Shown: one piece after another, positions 27,127 through 36,881 of the stretch
Numbering within the stretch: position 1 is the stretch's first letter
Layout: each line of letters starts with the position of its first letter
DNA from: Promethearchaeota archaeon
GTDB taxonomy: Archaea; Asgardarchaeota; Lokiarchaeia; Sigyniarchaeales; SOKP01
Direction of reading: 5' to 3'
Length of the DNA: 63,713 bases
Assembly: GCA_016839585.1 (NCBI GenBank)
Contig: JAEOTZ010000073.1
Span: forward strand, 1 to 63,713
Notes under the pieces: model-generated
What the model was told of the DNA's origin: nothing
The model's input: the letters and a program-made list of their open reading frames with translations, nothing else
Database searches by the model: none
Position numbers and translations under genes: made by a program

Positions 27127-28491
27127 TTATAAACCTCCAAATTGTTTGAATAATTGATCAAAACCAGGAGGGAGTTTAGGACCTCCTCCTTTTCCACCTT
27201 TTTTCCTCATTTGCATGAATCTTTTCATAAACTTTTTCATTTGATTATATTGATCAAGCATCTTGTTTATTACAGAATATTCTACACCAGATCCAATTGA
27301 AATCCTTCTTTTTCTAGTCTTTTTAATGATTTTTGGATTTTCTTTTTCTACTTGTGTCATAGAATTAAGTACCACTTCCCATTTTTCTAAACCCTTTTCC
27401 ATGTCGTCTTTTAGAACATCTGGAATATTTCCTGCACCCATCATTGTAAGTATTTGTTTCATCTTCCCAACTTTCTTTATACTTTTAAGTTGTTCATAAA
27501 GATCTTCGAGTGTGAATTTTCCATGCATTAAACGCTTTATAGTTTCCTGATCTGGCATAACTTCTGCTTCTTGCACTTTTTGAATTAGCCCTTCAATATC
27601 TGGTACTCCCAATAAGGTTCCTACAAATTTTATTGGTTCAAATTCCTCAAATTCATCAATTTTCTCACCAATACCGATAAATCGAATACCAACTCCTGTG
27701 GCAGCACAAGCAGATAAAGCCCCACCACCTTTAGCTGTACCATCCAATTTTGTAATTATGATACTTCCTAGATTCGTAGCCTTAGCAAATTCTTCTGCTT
27801 GAGAATAAGCTTGTTGTCCTAAAGTACCATCAATGACTAGAATTACTTCATTTGGCTTTAGAGATTGCTCTATTTTTGTCATTTCTTCCATTAATTCCTT
27901 TTCTTCCTTATGTCTTCCAGCAGTATCAACAATAATAATATCAAATGCTTCTAAGATCGCTTTTTTAGTTTCTTTAACAGCAATTTTTATAGAATTTTTT
28001 TCATTTAGATTCCCAAAACAACGTACTCCGATTTTTTCAGTTAACTGCACAAGTTGTTCATATGCACCAGGACGCCATGTATCAGAAGTAACAGTGGCAA
28101 CTTTAAAACCCTTAGCTAAATAGTATTTTGCTAACTTAGCAACTGTTGTTGTTTTTCCCGATCCTTGAATTCCAACTAGTAATATAACATTTTTTTTTCC
28201 TGGTTTTATCCTTATAGGAGCTGGTTTTCCACCTAAGATTTTTATTAATTCATCGTGAATTAATTTAATTATAAAATCTTTTCGCCTTGCTTTCTGCAGT
28301 TTAGTGTTCATTGCTTCCTTTTTAATATTCTCAGTCATTTCAAACACTAATTCAACTTTCACATCAGCGGAAAGCAAAGCTCTCTGTAGATCTTGTATTA
28401 AAGCATTAATTGCATCTTTGTCAACTTGGGGTAATCGCCTTATTTTTCTAATTGTATTATCCAAACTCCTGCCTAATTTCTCTAAAACCAT
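27127..28491 (-). CDS. srp54: signal recognition particle 54 kDa protein
   Basis: A 454-residue SRP54/Ffh GTPase, which binds 7S RNA and the signal sequences of nascent membrane and secreted proteins. Order of domains: N-terminal helical bundle (1-90), G domain with P-loop [10 protein letters not shown] near residue 106, DTAGRHKEE near residue 187, [11 protein letters not shown] near residue 243, and the Met-rich M domain from about 320 to the end with [20 protein letters not shown]. The RNA-binding GSG motif (SIGSGVEY) is present. Start ATG. It sits 22 nt upstream of the TrmY-like gene. Confidence 0.97.
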   Translation of the reverse strand: MVLEKLGRSLDNTIRKIRRLPQVDKDAINALIQDLQRALLSADVKVELVFEMTENIKKEAMNTKLQKARRKDFIIKLIHDELIKILGGKPAPIRIKPGKKNVILLVGIQGSGKTTTVAKLAKYYLAKGFKVATVTSDTWRPGAYEQLVQLTEKIGVRCFGNLNEKNSIKIAVKETKKAILEAFDIIIVDTAGRHKEEKELMEEMTKIEQSLKPNEVILVIDGTLGQQAYSQAEEFAKATNLGSIIITKLDGTAKGGGALSACAATGVGIRFIGIGEKIDEFEEFEPIKFVGTLLGVPDIEGLIQKVQEAEVMPDQETIKRLMHGKFTLEDLYEQLKSIKKVGKMKQILTMMGAGNIPDVLKDDMEKGLEKWEVVLNSMTQVEKENPKIIKKTRKRRISIGSGVEYSVINKMLDQYNQMKKFMKRFMQMRKKGGKGGGPKLPPGFDQLFKQFGGL

Positions 28492-28641
28492 AGTTAACCT
28501 AAATCAGATTTTATCTCAATTATTTATAATTTTCAAAAAATAATATTTTTCTTGAAATAAAAATAATATTATATAAAAGAATAGAATTGTCTGAATTAAA
28601 AGTATTTTGATAAAAAAAACAATCCAAAGGTGTAAAAATAA

Positions 28642-29070
28642 TTGTCAATTAGAAGAACAGAAATACAGAAGCTAAAAGCTGGACAATACATCATGAATGA
28701 AGGTGAACCTTGTCAGATTAAGTCAACTGAGCGTTCAAAAAGTGGTAAACATGGACATGCAAAGGTCCGAATTGTTTGTGTAGGTATATTTGATAATAAT
28801 AAGAGATCTTTAACCTTTCCAAGTGGTTCGATGGTTGATGTTCCAGAAATCGTCAAAGGTAATGCTCAAATCAATTTTATCGAAGATAATTTAATTAATA
28901 TCATGAATCTAGAAACTTATGAATCAATTGATATAGAATGGCCAAAAGACGAAGAATTAGTTAGAAAACTTAAAGAGATACAAGCAGATCCAAATAAAAT
29001 GTCAGCTTCTCAGATTGAATTTTGGCAACTTGCTGGTAAAACTCTGATCAATAGAGTTTTTCAAAATTAA
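28642..29070 (+). CDS. eif5a: translation initiation factor aIF5A (hypusine-containing)
   Basis: A 142-residue aIF5A. The hypusination loop SKSGKHGHAKVR (residues 32-43) carries the Lys that deoxyhypusine synthase modifies in archaea and eukaryotes. A C-terminal OB-fold domain follows. The factor eases translation of difficult sequences such as polyproline and promotes termination. It starts at TTG (28642) after the ribosome-binding-like AAAGGTG at 28626-28632. It opens a + strand run that continues with NAD kinase, Nob1, FEN1 and Cdc48, though a gap of 116 nt separates it from the next gene. The C-terminus is slightly longer than in most homologues. Confidence 0.95.
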   Translation: MSIRRTEIQKLKAGQYIMNEGEPCQIKSTERSKSGKHGHAKVRIVCVGIFDNNKRSLTFPSGSMVDVPEIVKGNAQINFIEDNLINIMNLETYESIDIEWPKDEELVRKLKEIQADPNKMSASQIEFWQLAGKTLINRVFQN

Positions 29071-29186
29071 TCAAATTTTTTTTGAATTCTTTCTAAATAG
29101 ATCAAAAGTTTTATTTTCTTTAAAACCATAATTTTTTTGAGAATTAAACATAAATCAAAATTAGTTTTTGAAATTCTGAGATACAC

Positions 29187-30095
29187 ATGGAAAAAAAAGC
29201 AATAGCAATAGCAAGCAGATTAGATTCTGAACGTGCGATAAAATTAGTAAAGAGAATTTTTGAATTTCTAATTAAGAAAGGTGAAGTTGTTTATTTAGAA
29301 ACTCGAATTGCTCCTAGAATTTTACCACATAGTGCAAAAGATTTAATTCAAATGACTTCTGATAATATAAAATTTTTAATATCTACTGGTGGGGATGGAA
29401 CACTGCTGCGGGTAGCAAATAGTCTACCACAAGATGATCCACCTCCGATAATAGGTGTAAATATCAGATCTTTAGGCTTTTTAGATGAATCTAATGAAAG
29501 AACTATATTTAAGGATTTAAATCAAATATTAAATGGTGATTATTATATTGAAAAGTGCTCAAAAATAACACCTTATATTGTAAAGAATAATTCTCAGGAA
29601 ATTAAGCTAAATAATGCCTTAAATGAAATTTTAATTATATCATCTAAAAGTTCTAAAGTATTACAGATATCTGTAAAAGTTAATGGGGTTTTTTTAAATC
29701 GAAGTTATTTAGATGGATTAATTATCTCCACATCCACCGGTTCCACGGCATATAACTTGAGTGCTGGTGGAGCAATTGTTAGTCCTACCTTAGAAATTAT
29801 GCAATTAACACCATTAAATAGTTTTGCTCGTTCTGGATTAAAACCAATAGTTCTTCCAATTAATAGTGAAGTAGAGGTTCAACTTTTAAGACCACGCTTA
29901 AATGCAAAAATCGTCATCGATGGTCAATATACTGTAAAACATATACAACCAAATACTAGAATTAGGATAAGAAAGGCATCCTCATACACTAAATTTATAC
30001 GATTTACTAACAAAAAAGTAAATTACTATAGGCGCTTAAGGAAGAAAATTATAGGAACATTAAGGGTCCCCCTAGATGACAGCCCTGAAGAATAA
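29187..30095 (+). CDS. nadK: NAD kinase
   Basis: A 302-residue ATP- or polyphosphate-dependent NAD kinase making NADP. The hallmark STGGDGTLLRVA near residue 70 gives the catalytic GGDG, NIRSLGFLDE follows near residue 95, and SGLKPIVLPIN and the glycine-rich STSTGSTAYNLSAGG near residue 183 complete the fold. Length is normal. The 3' end overlaps the start of the Nob1 gene by 20 nt, so the two are translated from one mRNA. Confidence 0.95.
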   Translation: MEKKAIAIASRLDSERAIKLVKRIFEFLIKKGEVVYLETRIAPRILPHSAKDLIQMTSDNIKFLISTGGDGTLLRVANSLPQDDPPPIIGVNIRSLGFLDESNERTIFKDLNQILNGDYYIEKCSKITPYIVKNNSQEIKLNNALNEILIISSKSSKVLQISVKVNGVFLNRSYLDGLIISTSTGSTAYNLSAGGAIVSPTLEIMQLTPLNSFARSGLKPIVLPINSEVEVQLLRPRLNAKIVIDGQYTVKHIQPNTRIRIRKASSYTKFIRFTNKKVNYYRRLRKKIIGTLRVPLDDSPEE

Positions 30096-30636
30096 AGATA
30101 GAGATAGAAGAGAAAAGATCTCAATTTTTGATGCTAATATTTTTCTAACTGGGATAGATTTCAATATTTTTGATGAAATAATATTTACTACTCCAGGTAT
30201 TATTAATGAAATTAAAATAAAAAAGACTCATAGAAATATTTTAAACAAAATTCAAGTAGCTATTGAGACTAAAAAATTAAGAGTAAGGATTCCAGAAAGA
30301 AAATATATACAAGAGATAGAGAGAAAATCTATGATAACAGGGGATTTTAATGCGCTTTCAAGAGAAGATAAGGACTTATTAGCTTTAGCTTTAGAGTTAA
30401 GAGAAGAGTCTGATCAAAATATAAGAATGTATACTAATGACTATTCGATAGAAAATGTATGTTCTAAATTGAATATCCCTTTTTCACCAATATTTAAAGA
30501 AGGCATTAAAAAAATGATAATTTGGGAAATATATTGTCCTTTTTGTAAGCAAATTTACAATACAGACGATTTAAGTAAAAATTGTGAACGATGTGGATCA
30601 CCGCTGAAAAGAAGACCTAATCGTAATAAACATTAG
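30076..30636 (+). CDS. nob1: rRNA maturation endonuclease Nob1
   Basis: A 186-residue PIN-domain endonuclease with a C-terminal zinc ribbon, the archaeal Nob1 arrangement that cuts the 3' end of 16S rRNA. The PIN acidic residues appear in SIFDANIFL near residue 17, in NEIK near residue 53, and in REDKDLLALALEL near residue 100, with a further TNDYSIENV. The ribbon CPFCKQIYN...CERCGSPLKRR is at residues 154-181. The ATG lies inside the end of nadK (20-nt overlap); no later Met fits. It is related to the eukaryotic 18S D-site nuclease. Confidence 0.93.
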   Translation: MTALKNKDRDRREKISIFDANIFLTGIDFNIFDEIIFTTPGIINEIKIKKTHRNILNKIQVAIETKKLRVRIPERKYIQEIERKSMITGDFNALSREDKDLLALALELREESDQNIRMYTNDYSIENVCSKLNIPFSPIFKEGIKKMIIWEIYCPFCKQIYNTDDLSKNCERCGSPLKRRPNRNKH

Positions 30637-30705
30637 TAGTGGTAATTATATAAATAAATATCTATATATTAATATCGAAGTTAATAAAAAGGTAAGAATA
30701 AAGAA

Positions 30706-31761
30706 ATGGGTATTAAAATTGGAGAGCTAGTTAATGAAGTTAAGCGAACGATCACATTTGAAAATCTCTTTCAAAAACGTATAGCCATCGATGCTTTTAA
30801 CACAATTTATCAATTCTTAGCAATAATTCGTCAAAGAGATGGAACACCATTAAAGGATTTTCAAGGAAACATAACTTCACATCTTTCTGGTCTTTTTTAT
30901 AGAACTATTAATTTTTTAGAGCATAATGTCAAACCAATTTATGTATTTGATGGTGAACCTTCTGTTTTAAAATTAGATACTATTAAAGAACGGCATAAAA
31001 TTAAAGAAGACGCGAAAGAAAAGATGATCGAAGCTCAAGAAGCTGAGGATTTCAGAGAAGCCAAAAAGTTTGCTCAGCGGACTTCTAAACTTGATTCTAA
31101 TATGATAGATGAAAGTAAAAAATTAATTGAAGATATGGGAATACCAATAATTCAAGCTACTTCTGAGGGAGAAGCTCAAATAGCATATTTAGTTGAAGCA
31201 GGTGATGCTTGGGCTTGTGCTTCTCAAGATTATGATACATTATTATTTGGAGGAGAAAGATTAGTTAGAAATTTTGCTATAAGTAGGAGCAGAAAGGTTA
31301 AAGATACTACTATAACACTTGATATAGAATATATATCTTTATCAAAGTTTTTAAAAAATTTTGGAATTACCCGTGAACAATTAATAGAGATGGGGATCTT
31401 AATAGGAACTGATTTTTATCCTGGTATAAAAGGAATTGGTCAAAAAATAGCTCTAGATTTAATAAAAAAATACGATTCTTTAGAGAATGTGATTAAAAAT
31501 AAGGTTGCGATAGGAGGAAAAGAGATTCAAATAGATTTCGAATTGATTAAACAAGTAAAAAATATCTTCTTAGATCCAAATATTAAAAAAGATTATCAAA
31601 TACCAAAACAAAAGGGTATAGATTATGAAAAATTAGGAGAACTACTCATTGAACAACATAATTTTTCTCATCAAAGAGTTGAAAATGCTTTAGATCGCCT
31701 TAGGAAATTAGATTCTTCTAAGGTTCAAGTTTCTTTGGATAATTTTTTTAAAAGAAATTAA
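30706..31761 (+). CDS. fen: flap endonuclease 1
   Basis: A 351-residue FEN1/XPG structure-specific nuclease for Okazaki fragment maturation and repair. Active-site acids are in AIDAFNTIYQF near residue 27, YVFDGEPS near residue 84, ATSEGEAQIAYL near residue 150, SQDYDTLLFG near residue 172 and MGILIGTDFYPGIKGIG near residue 230, the last also holding the helix-hairpin-helix. The C-terminal QVSLDNFF (residues 342-349) is a good PCNA-interacting box. Start ATG, 69 nt after Nob1. Confidence 0.97.
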   Translation: MGIKIGELVNEVKRTITFENLFQKRIAIDAFNTIYQFLAIIRQRDGTPLKDFQGNITSHLSGLFYRTINFLEHNVKPIYVFDGEPSVLKLDTIKERHKIKEDAKEKMIEAQEAEDFREAKKFAQRTSKLDSNMIDESKKLIEDMGIPIIQATSEGEAQIAYLVEAGDAWACASQDYDTLLFGGERLVRNFAISRSRKVKDTTITLDIEYISLSKFLKNFGITREQLIEMGILIGTDFYPGIKGIGQKIALDLIKKYDSLENVIKNKVAIGGKEIQIDFELIKQVKNIFLDPNIKKDYQIPKQKGIDYEKLGELLIEQHNFSHQRVENALDRLRKLDSSKVQVSLDNFFKRN

Positions 31762-31850
31762 AAGAGTCATGGTTCACAAAAGCAAAAATTTTTACAAAAT
31801 TAATATTTCATTTATTTAATCAAATTAAATTTTCTTAAAATCAAGATAAG

Positions 31851-34094
31851 ATGTCATCAAAAGATCCCAATAATAAGGACAAGGATAGCAAAAAAGAAAC
31901 CAATACCCCCAGTGTTACTTTAAGGGTTCAAAAAGCCAAAAAAAGAGATATTGGGCGTAATATTATAAGGATTGATCAAGAGACAATGGAAAAGCTTAAC
32001 ATACAAACCGGAGATGTTATTGCACTTATTGGTAAGAAAAAAAGTGCTGGTATTGCATGGCCCAGTTATCCCCAAGATAATGGTTTAGGAATAGTTCGTA
32101 TAGATTCAAGGTTACAACAAAATACAGGAACAAGAATCGATGATACATTAGAAATTTGTAAAGTTAATGCTGAGGTTGCTCAACTTGTTGTTTTAGCACC
32201 ATCAAATATTCCTATTAGAAACGATCCTAGATTTGAAAGTTTCGTAAAGAGAAAGTTAAATAACTATCCTGTAACGCTTGATGATTTTATTCCTATATCT
32301 ATTGGAATAAGTAGAGAAATACAATTTAAAGTAATAAATATAAGACCTAATGATGTTTGCATTATAAAACAAGAAACTATTGTTAATATAAGCGATCGAG
32401 TAACTGAAGATATAGAGAGAGGCCCTGATTATTTAACCTATGAAGATGTTGGTGGATTAGATAGAGAGATACAAAGAGTAAGAGAAATGGTTGAATTACC
32501 CTTGCGACATCCATCTTTATTCAAACGATTAGGAATAGATCCTCCTAAGGGTGTATTATTAAGGGGACCACCTGGTTGTGGAAAAACATTATTAGCCAGA
32601 GCTGTCGCTAATGAAAGTGAAGCACATTTTATATCTATCAATGGACCTGAAATCATGAGCAAATTCTATGGGGAATCTGAAAAAAAATTACGTAAACTCT
32701 TTATAGAGGCAGAAGAAAAAAGTCCTTCAATTATATTCATTGATGAGATTGATGCTATTGCCCCAAAGAGAGAAACAGTTACGGGAGAAGTAGAACGGAG
32801 AGTTGTTGCTCAACTTCTAGCATTAATGGATGGACTTCATGGTAGAGGCAAAGTCATTGTTATAGGTGCTACTAATAGACCAAATAGTTTAGATCCGGCA
32901 TTAAGAAGACCCGGCAGGTTTGATCGTGAAATTGAAATAAAAGTTCCTAATGAAAAAGGGAGAAGAGAAGTTTTTCAAATACACACTCGAAATATGCCAC
33001 TGGATAAGAAAATTTCATTAAAAGAATTTTCCCAAATTACTCATGGATTCGTTGGAGCAGATATTATGGCAGTATGTAGAGAAGCTGCGATGTCAGCATT
33101 GCGAAGATATTTACCAAAAATCGATTTAGAATCGGAAATTATCGACCCAGAACTATTAGAACAAATTGAAGTCACTAAAAGTGATTTTGATGAAGCATTA
33201 AAAGAAGTATTGCCTTCTGGAATAAGAGAAGTATTTGTAGAAATCCCTAATGTTACATGGGATCAGGTAGGTGGATTAGAAGATTTAAAACAAAAATTAA
33301 TTGAAGCAGTAGAATGGCCTTTATCACACCCAAATATATTCAATCGTATGGGCATAACTCCACCAAGAGGAATCTTGCTCTATGGACCCCCAGGATGTGG
33401 TAAAACTCTATTAGCAAGGGCTGTAGCTACTGAAAGCAAAGCTAATTTCATATCTATAAAAGGACCTGAGCTCTTATCTAAATGGGTAGGAGAAAGTGAA
33501 AAAGCTATAAGAGAAATTTTTCGTAAAGCCAAAATGGCGGCACCTTGTATCATATTTTTTGATGAATTCGACTCAATAGCACCAAGTAGGGGACGACATA
33601 CTTCTGATTCTGGAGTGAGTGAAAAAGTATTATCTCAATTTTTAACAGAATTGGATGGATTAGAAATTAAAAAAGATATAGTAGTAATAGCAGCTACGAA
33701 TCGACCTGATATATTAGACCCTGCGCTGATTAGGCCTGGTAGAATTGATAGAATATTACTTGTTCCTGTTCCTGAGAAAAAAGGAAGGTTGGAAATCTTA
33801 AAGATATTTACAAAGGAGATGCCTTTAGTAAATAATATTAAAGTAGAAGAATTAAATGATTTAATAGAAGGATTTTCTGGAGCTGATATAGAAACCTGGT
33901 GTCGTGAGGCTGCTATGATAGCTCTTAGAGAAAATATCAGAGCAAGAAAAGTTTCTATAGAACACTTTAAGGAAGCAAGAAAATTTGTTAGTCCAACATT
34001 AACAGAAGAAGTAATAGAATGGTATGAAAAGTTTGGAGAAAAGCTTAAGAGTAGAAGAATTGAAGAATCAAAAGAGGATCGATTGTTTGTATAA
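31851..34094 (+). CDS. cdc48: Cdc48/VAT-type AAA ATPase
   Basis: A 747-residue double-AAA unfoldase. The N-terminal double-psi barrel domain (about 20-190) is followed by D1, with Walker A GPPGCGKT near residue 239 and Walker [15 protein letters not shown], and D2, with a second GPPGCGKT near residue 512 and Walker [16 protein letters not shown]. Arginine fingers are in both SRH regions. In Asgard and other archaea it feeds proteins to the 20S proteasome. The last residues, RLFV, resemble a HbYX-type docking tail with Phe in place of Tyr. The proteasome alpha gene is in this window at 57752. Start ATG. Confidence 0.97.
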   Translation: MSSKDPNNKDKDSKKETNTPSVTLRVQKAKKRDIGRNIIRIDQETMEKLNIQTGDVIALIGKKKSAGIAWPSYPQDNGLGIVRIDSRLQQNTGTRIDDTLEICKVNAEVAQLVVLAPSNIPIRNDPRFESFVKRKLNNYPVTLDDFIPISIGISREIQFKVINIRPNDVCIIKQETIVNISDRVTEDIERGPDYLTYEDVGGLDREIQRVREMVELPLRHPSLFKRLGIDPPKGVLLRGPPGCGKTLLARAVANESEAHFISINGPEIMSKFYGESEKKLRKLFIEAEEKSPSIIFIDEIDAIAPKRETVTGEVERRVVAQLLALMDGLHGRGKVIVIGATNRPNSLDPALRRPGRFDREIEIKVPNEKGRREVFQIHTRNMPLDKKISLKEFSQITHGFVGADIMAVCREAAMSALRRYLPKIDLESEIIDPELLEQIEVTKSDFDEALKEVLPSGIREVFVEIPNVTWDQVGGLEDLKQKLIEAVEWPLSHPNIFNRMGITPPRGILLYGPPGCGKTLLARAVATESKANFISIKGPELLSKWVGESEKAIREIFRKAKMAAPCIIFFDEFDSIAPSRGRHTSDSGVSEKVLSQFLTELDGLEIKKDIVVIAATNRPDILDPALIRPGRIDRILLVPVPEKKGRLEILKIFTKEMPLVNNIKVEELNDLIEGFSGADIETWCREAAMIALRENIRARKVSIEHFKEARKFVSPTLTEEVIEWYEKFGEKLKSRRIEESKEDRLFV

Positions 34095-34170
34095 GATTCG
34101 TAAAATTAATTTAAAAACAAAAATTAATTACTATAATTTTCTATTTTTAAATTTATAATAATGGTGAAAT

Positions 34171-34446
34171 ATTATCGAAACGCATAGATGGAATCAGAAG
34201 CCGCTAATCAATTCAATATTAGATATACTTATTAAAAATAAGGGAGAAATTTTAGATAAAAGGCTTGAGGAACTCTTGAAAAAAGAATTCCCTTATGTTA
34301 ATTCTTTAATTTTAGAAGAGTTATTCATGAAATTAGAGAGTATGAACGTAGTAAATGTTTTTCGAGTTTCAAAGAATAAAAAAATGATAGTTCTCAATAA
34401 ACATAATACATCAATTAAGAATAGTGTAATGAATGATTTATTGTAA
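34171..34446 (+). CDS. small winged-helix-like protein without a standard start codon
   Basis: An open frame of 92 codons from TGA (34165) to TAA (34446) encodes IIETHRWNQKPLINSILDIL and then a helix-turn-helix/wing-like sequence (EILDKRLEELLKKEF, LEELFMKLESMNVVNVFRVS). Codon use is like the neighbours. No ATG, GTG or TTG precedes the conserved-looking start. ATT (34171) or ATC (34174) after GGTGA (34163-34167) could serve. Alternatively ATG at 34161 would join this frame if one A of the AAA run were absent, which points to an indel. It abuts the convergent HerA gene with no gap. Function unknown; DNA binding is inference. Confidence 0.55.
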   Translation: MIETHRWNQKPLINSILDILIKNKGEILDKRLEELLKKEFPYVNSLILEELFMKLESMNVVNVFRVSKNKKMIVLNKHNTSIKNSVMNDLL

Positions 34447-35964
34447 TTATTTATTCTGCCACTTTAAGCAAACTTGAGCTAATGAATTATCTTCAAATTG
34501 CGGTTTATATTTTCTTTCCCTAATATCAATAAAAGCAGGGTAATTCACAGCATTTCCCATCAACAACATTTCTCCTACACCCAAACTAGAAATCATACTT
34601 GCGTATTCCTGAGTAATTGCTTCTGAACTATCCATCAGATGTTTCAAATCATATGGATTTTTAATATTTAAAACCATCTTAGAATTACATTGAGAAAGAG
34701 CAGTAGTACTCAACTTTTTTGGTCTTTGGCTTATTAAACATAAACATGCCATGAATTTTCTTCCCTCTCTAGCAATCATTTCAATGATTGGTTTGGAAAT
34801 AGCTTTAGAATGAGCTGCTTCAGGGCAAAATTGATGAGCTTCTTCTACAATTAACAAAAAAGGGGGAATCCTGTTCATTCTTCGAAGATAAAATAAGCGA
34901 CTACATATATAATCAACAATAATTTGCTTTTTTCTTATACTAATTTCTTTTTGAAGGTTAAAAATTAAAATCTCTTGTTTATGTATAATTTTATTAAGTG
35001 ATGGATTTTCTTGTGACCCAAAGAGTGTTAAATGGTCCAATTCTGATAACCAGCCTATTAATGCTTGTTTTGTGCTCTTATTTCCATCAGATTCATTCTC
35101 TATTATATCTAAGATATCAGAGAGAGTATACTTACCTTTTTTTTTATCATCTTTTTTTAACTTTTTGATATATTTAGCTAGTTCTCTTATTTGAACATTA
35201 GAAATTTGTTCTTGATACTTTTTGAAAGAATATTCATTTAAATTCGGAACGGCAATTTGAAAGTAAGAAATATCTTGAATTTTAACCTTATCTTTTAATT
35301 CAATCAAATCCTTTAAATATGAATATTCTCCATGAACATCTATCAATATAATAGCAGGAGTTCCAAAAGAACTGTCTCTTGTTATAAGCTCTTCAATAAG
35401 AATTGATGTTAAATAACTTTTACCTGCTCCTGAAATTGCGAGAATAGAAAAATGTTTATTTAAAAGTCTATCCATGCTGATTTTTGCATTGAAATTTGAA
35501 ACTTTAACTTGTCCTACATTTAATCCATGTTCAATATCAAATCCCAGGAATTTGTTAAGGAGTTCTTCTTCAACAAGATAAACTTCTATTCCTGGACTTG
35601 CTGGATAAGTCATTCTTTGAATTTTTGATATTTCTTTTTCTTTATCATCTTTAAATTTAATAATACCTAGACATTTAACAATAGCTATTGCAAACTCAAA
35701 ATCATCACTTGGAAAAAGCCCTTTTAAAATGTTAGGATTATTATTGTTATTATAAGCTTTAATTGTTAATGCATCAGAGAAATATTCATTTAATAAAACA
35801 ATTTTTTCAATAATGCCAATTAAAAATCCTTCATTAGATTTTGTATAAACAAACAATCCTTTTCTAATAAAAACTCCATCTCTTCTTTTATTTATGACAA
35901 AAGGGAATTTTGATACATCTGGTAATTGTAAATAATTAAAAACAATACCAATTTTAATTGTCAT
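34447..35964 (-). CDS. HerA-like hexameric ATPase (DUF87)
   Basis: A 505-residue HerA/FtsK-superfamily ATPase. An N-terminal beta-barrel-like HAS region (1-150) is followed by Walker A ISGAGKSYLTS near residue 182, the IDVHGEYSYL segment near residue 208, Walker B LLIVEEAHQFCPE near residue 366 and the arginine-containing SQRPKKLS. HerA with the NurA nuclease resects DNA ends in archaea, but no NurA gene is next to it here. So this may be the paralogous DUF87 group that acts without NurA. Start ATG at 35964. The 3' end touches the small winged-helix ORF, convergent. Confidence 0.88.
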   Translation of the reverse strand: MTIKIGIVFNYLQLPDVSKFPFVINKRRDGVFIRKGLFVYTKSNEGFLIGIIEKIVLLNEYFSDALTIKAYNNNNNPNILKGLFPSDDFEFAIAIVKCLGIIKFKDDKEKEISKIQRMTYPASPGIEVYLVEEELLNKFLGFDIEHGLNVGQVKVSNFNAKISMDRLLNKHFSILAISGAGKSYLTSILIEELITRDSSFGTPAIILIDVHGEYSYLKDLIELKDKVKIQDISYFQIAVPNLNEYSFKKYQEQISNVQIRELAKYIKKLKKDDKKKGKYTLSDILDIIENESDGNKSTKQALIGWLSELDHLTLFGSQENPSLNKIIHKQEILIFNLQKEISIRKKQIIVDYICSRLFYLRRMNRIPPFLLIVEEAHQFCPEAAHSKAISKPIIEMIAREGRKFMACLCLISQRPKKLSTTALSQCNSKMVLNIKNPYDLKHLMDSSEAITQEYASMISSLGVGEMLLMGNAVNYPAFIDIRERKYKPQFEDNSLAQVCLKWQNK

Positions 35965-36134
35965 ATTTCAATAAATTATAAAGAGATTATCTAAAAATTA
36001 CATTAAATTTAAAAAAAAGTAAAATAGTTTAAAAATAAAATAAGGGCACTAGATTTCTAATTTAAAAGATAATATAAAAAGAAAAAGGTTAAATTCATTT
36101 TATGATTGTTTTAAGGTTTCTAAATTTATTTTTC

Positions 36135-36722
36135 CTATTTTTCCAAAATACCTAATATTTTAAGGATTAAATAATATCCATTTTTCCAAAAGTATATTAC
36201 AAAAAGTGCAACACCAGTAAGTGAAAGAAAACCCAATCCTATAAATAATACGAGGGGACCAGTACTAATTAAAATATTTAGAAGAGAAAATGAATCCGTT
36301 GAGGGTTCAGTTAAAAGATCCAAAACAATCGCATATATTACTCCTACAATAATACTTAATAAGCTAATTAACAATCCACCAGCAGCAATCTTCACATCAG
36401 TTCTATTTTTATATTTTTCCTCGAGTTCCCTTTTCTTATAAATAAAATTTATTAAGGAGCGAGAAGTTTTTTTAAATAATCCAAAAAAGAAAACCAAAAG
36501 AAAAAATAGTCCTGCTAAGAGACCCCCAATTATAGCAACTTGATATCCAAAATTAATTTCTCTAAATAATTCCCATTTTTCTGTAGGACTAATAAAGGCA
36601 TCTGCAAGCGTCCAAACTACGCCTCCAATTGTAACTATACATCCAATAACAATGAAGATATAAAAAAGGGTAGCTATAATTTTCTGATTAGAAGTAGGGT
36701 CAATTGAATTATTCATTTTCAT
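36135..36722 (-). CDS. four-helix membrane protein of unknown function
   Basis: A 195-residue integral membrane protein. Four hydrophobic segments are visible: LFYIFIVIGCIVTIGGVV near the start, ALIGGLLAGLFFLLVFFFG-like sequence around residues 60-80, GLLISLLSIIVGVIYAIV around 112-130, and ISTGPLVLFIGLGFLSL around 150-170. A basic cytoplasmic loop (KKRELEEKYKNR) lies between helices two and three. I do not recognise a family. It is monocistronic with AT-rich flanks. Confidence 0.75.
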   Translation of the reverse strand: MKMNNSIDPTSNQKIIATLFYIFIVIGCIVTIGGVVWTLADAFISPTEKWELFREINFGYQVAIIGGLLAGLFFLLVFFFGLFKKTSRSLINFIYKKRELEEKYKNRTDVKIAAGGLLISLLSIIVGVIYAIVLDLLTEPSTDSFSLLNILISTGPLVLFIGLGFLSLTGVALFVIYFWKNGYYLILKILGILEK

Positions 36723-36881
36723 TTCAATCCCATATGAATTTAAATTTTAGTGAGTTTGAATCTAATTTATTTTTTATAAAGGATCTATGCATTAAAATTA
36801 TGATTAAAAAAACAATATCAATAAAGATATATAAAATTGATTATTATAACTTAGATTAAAATTCTATTAAAAATATAAAAA

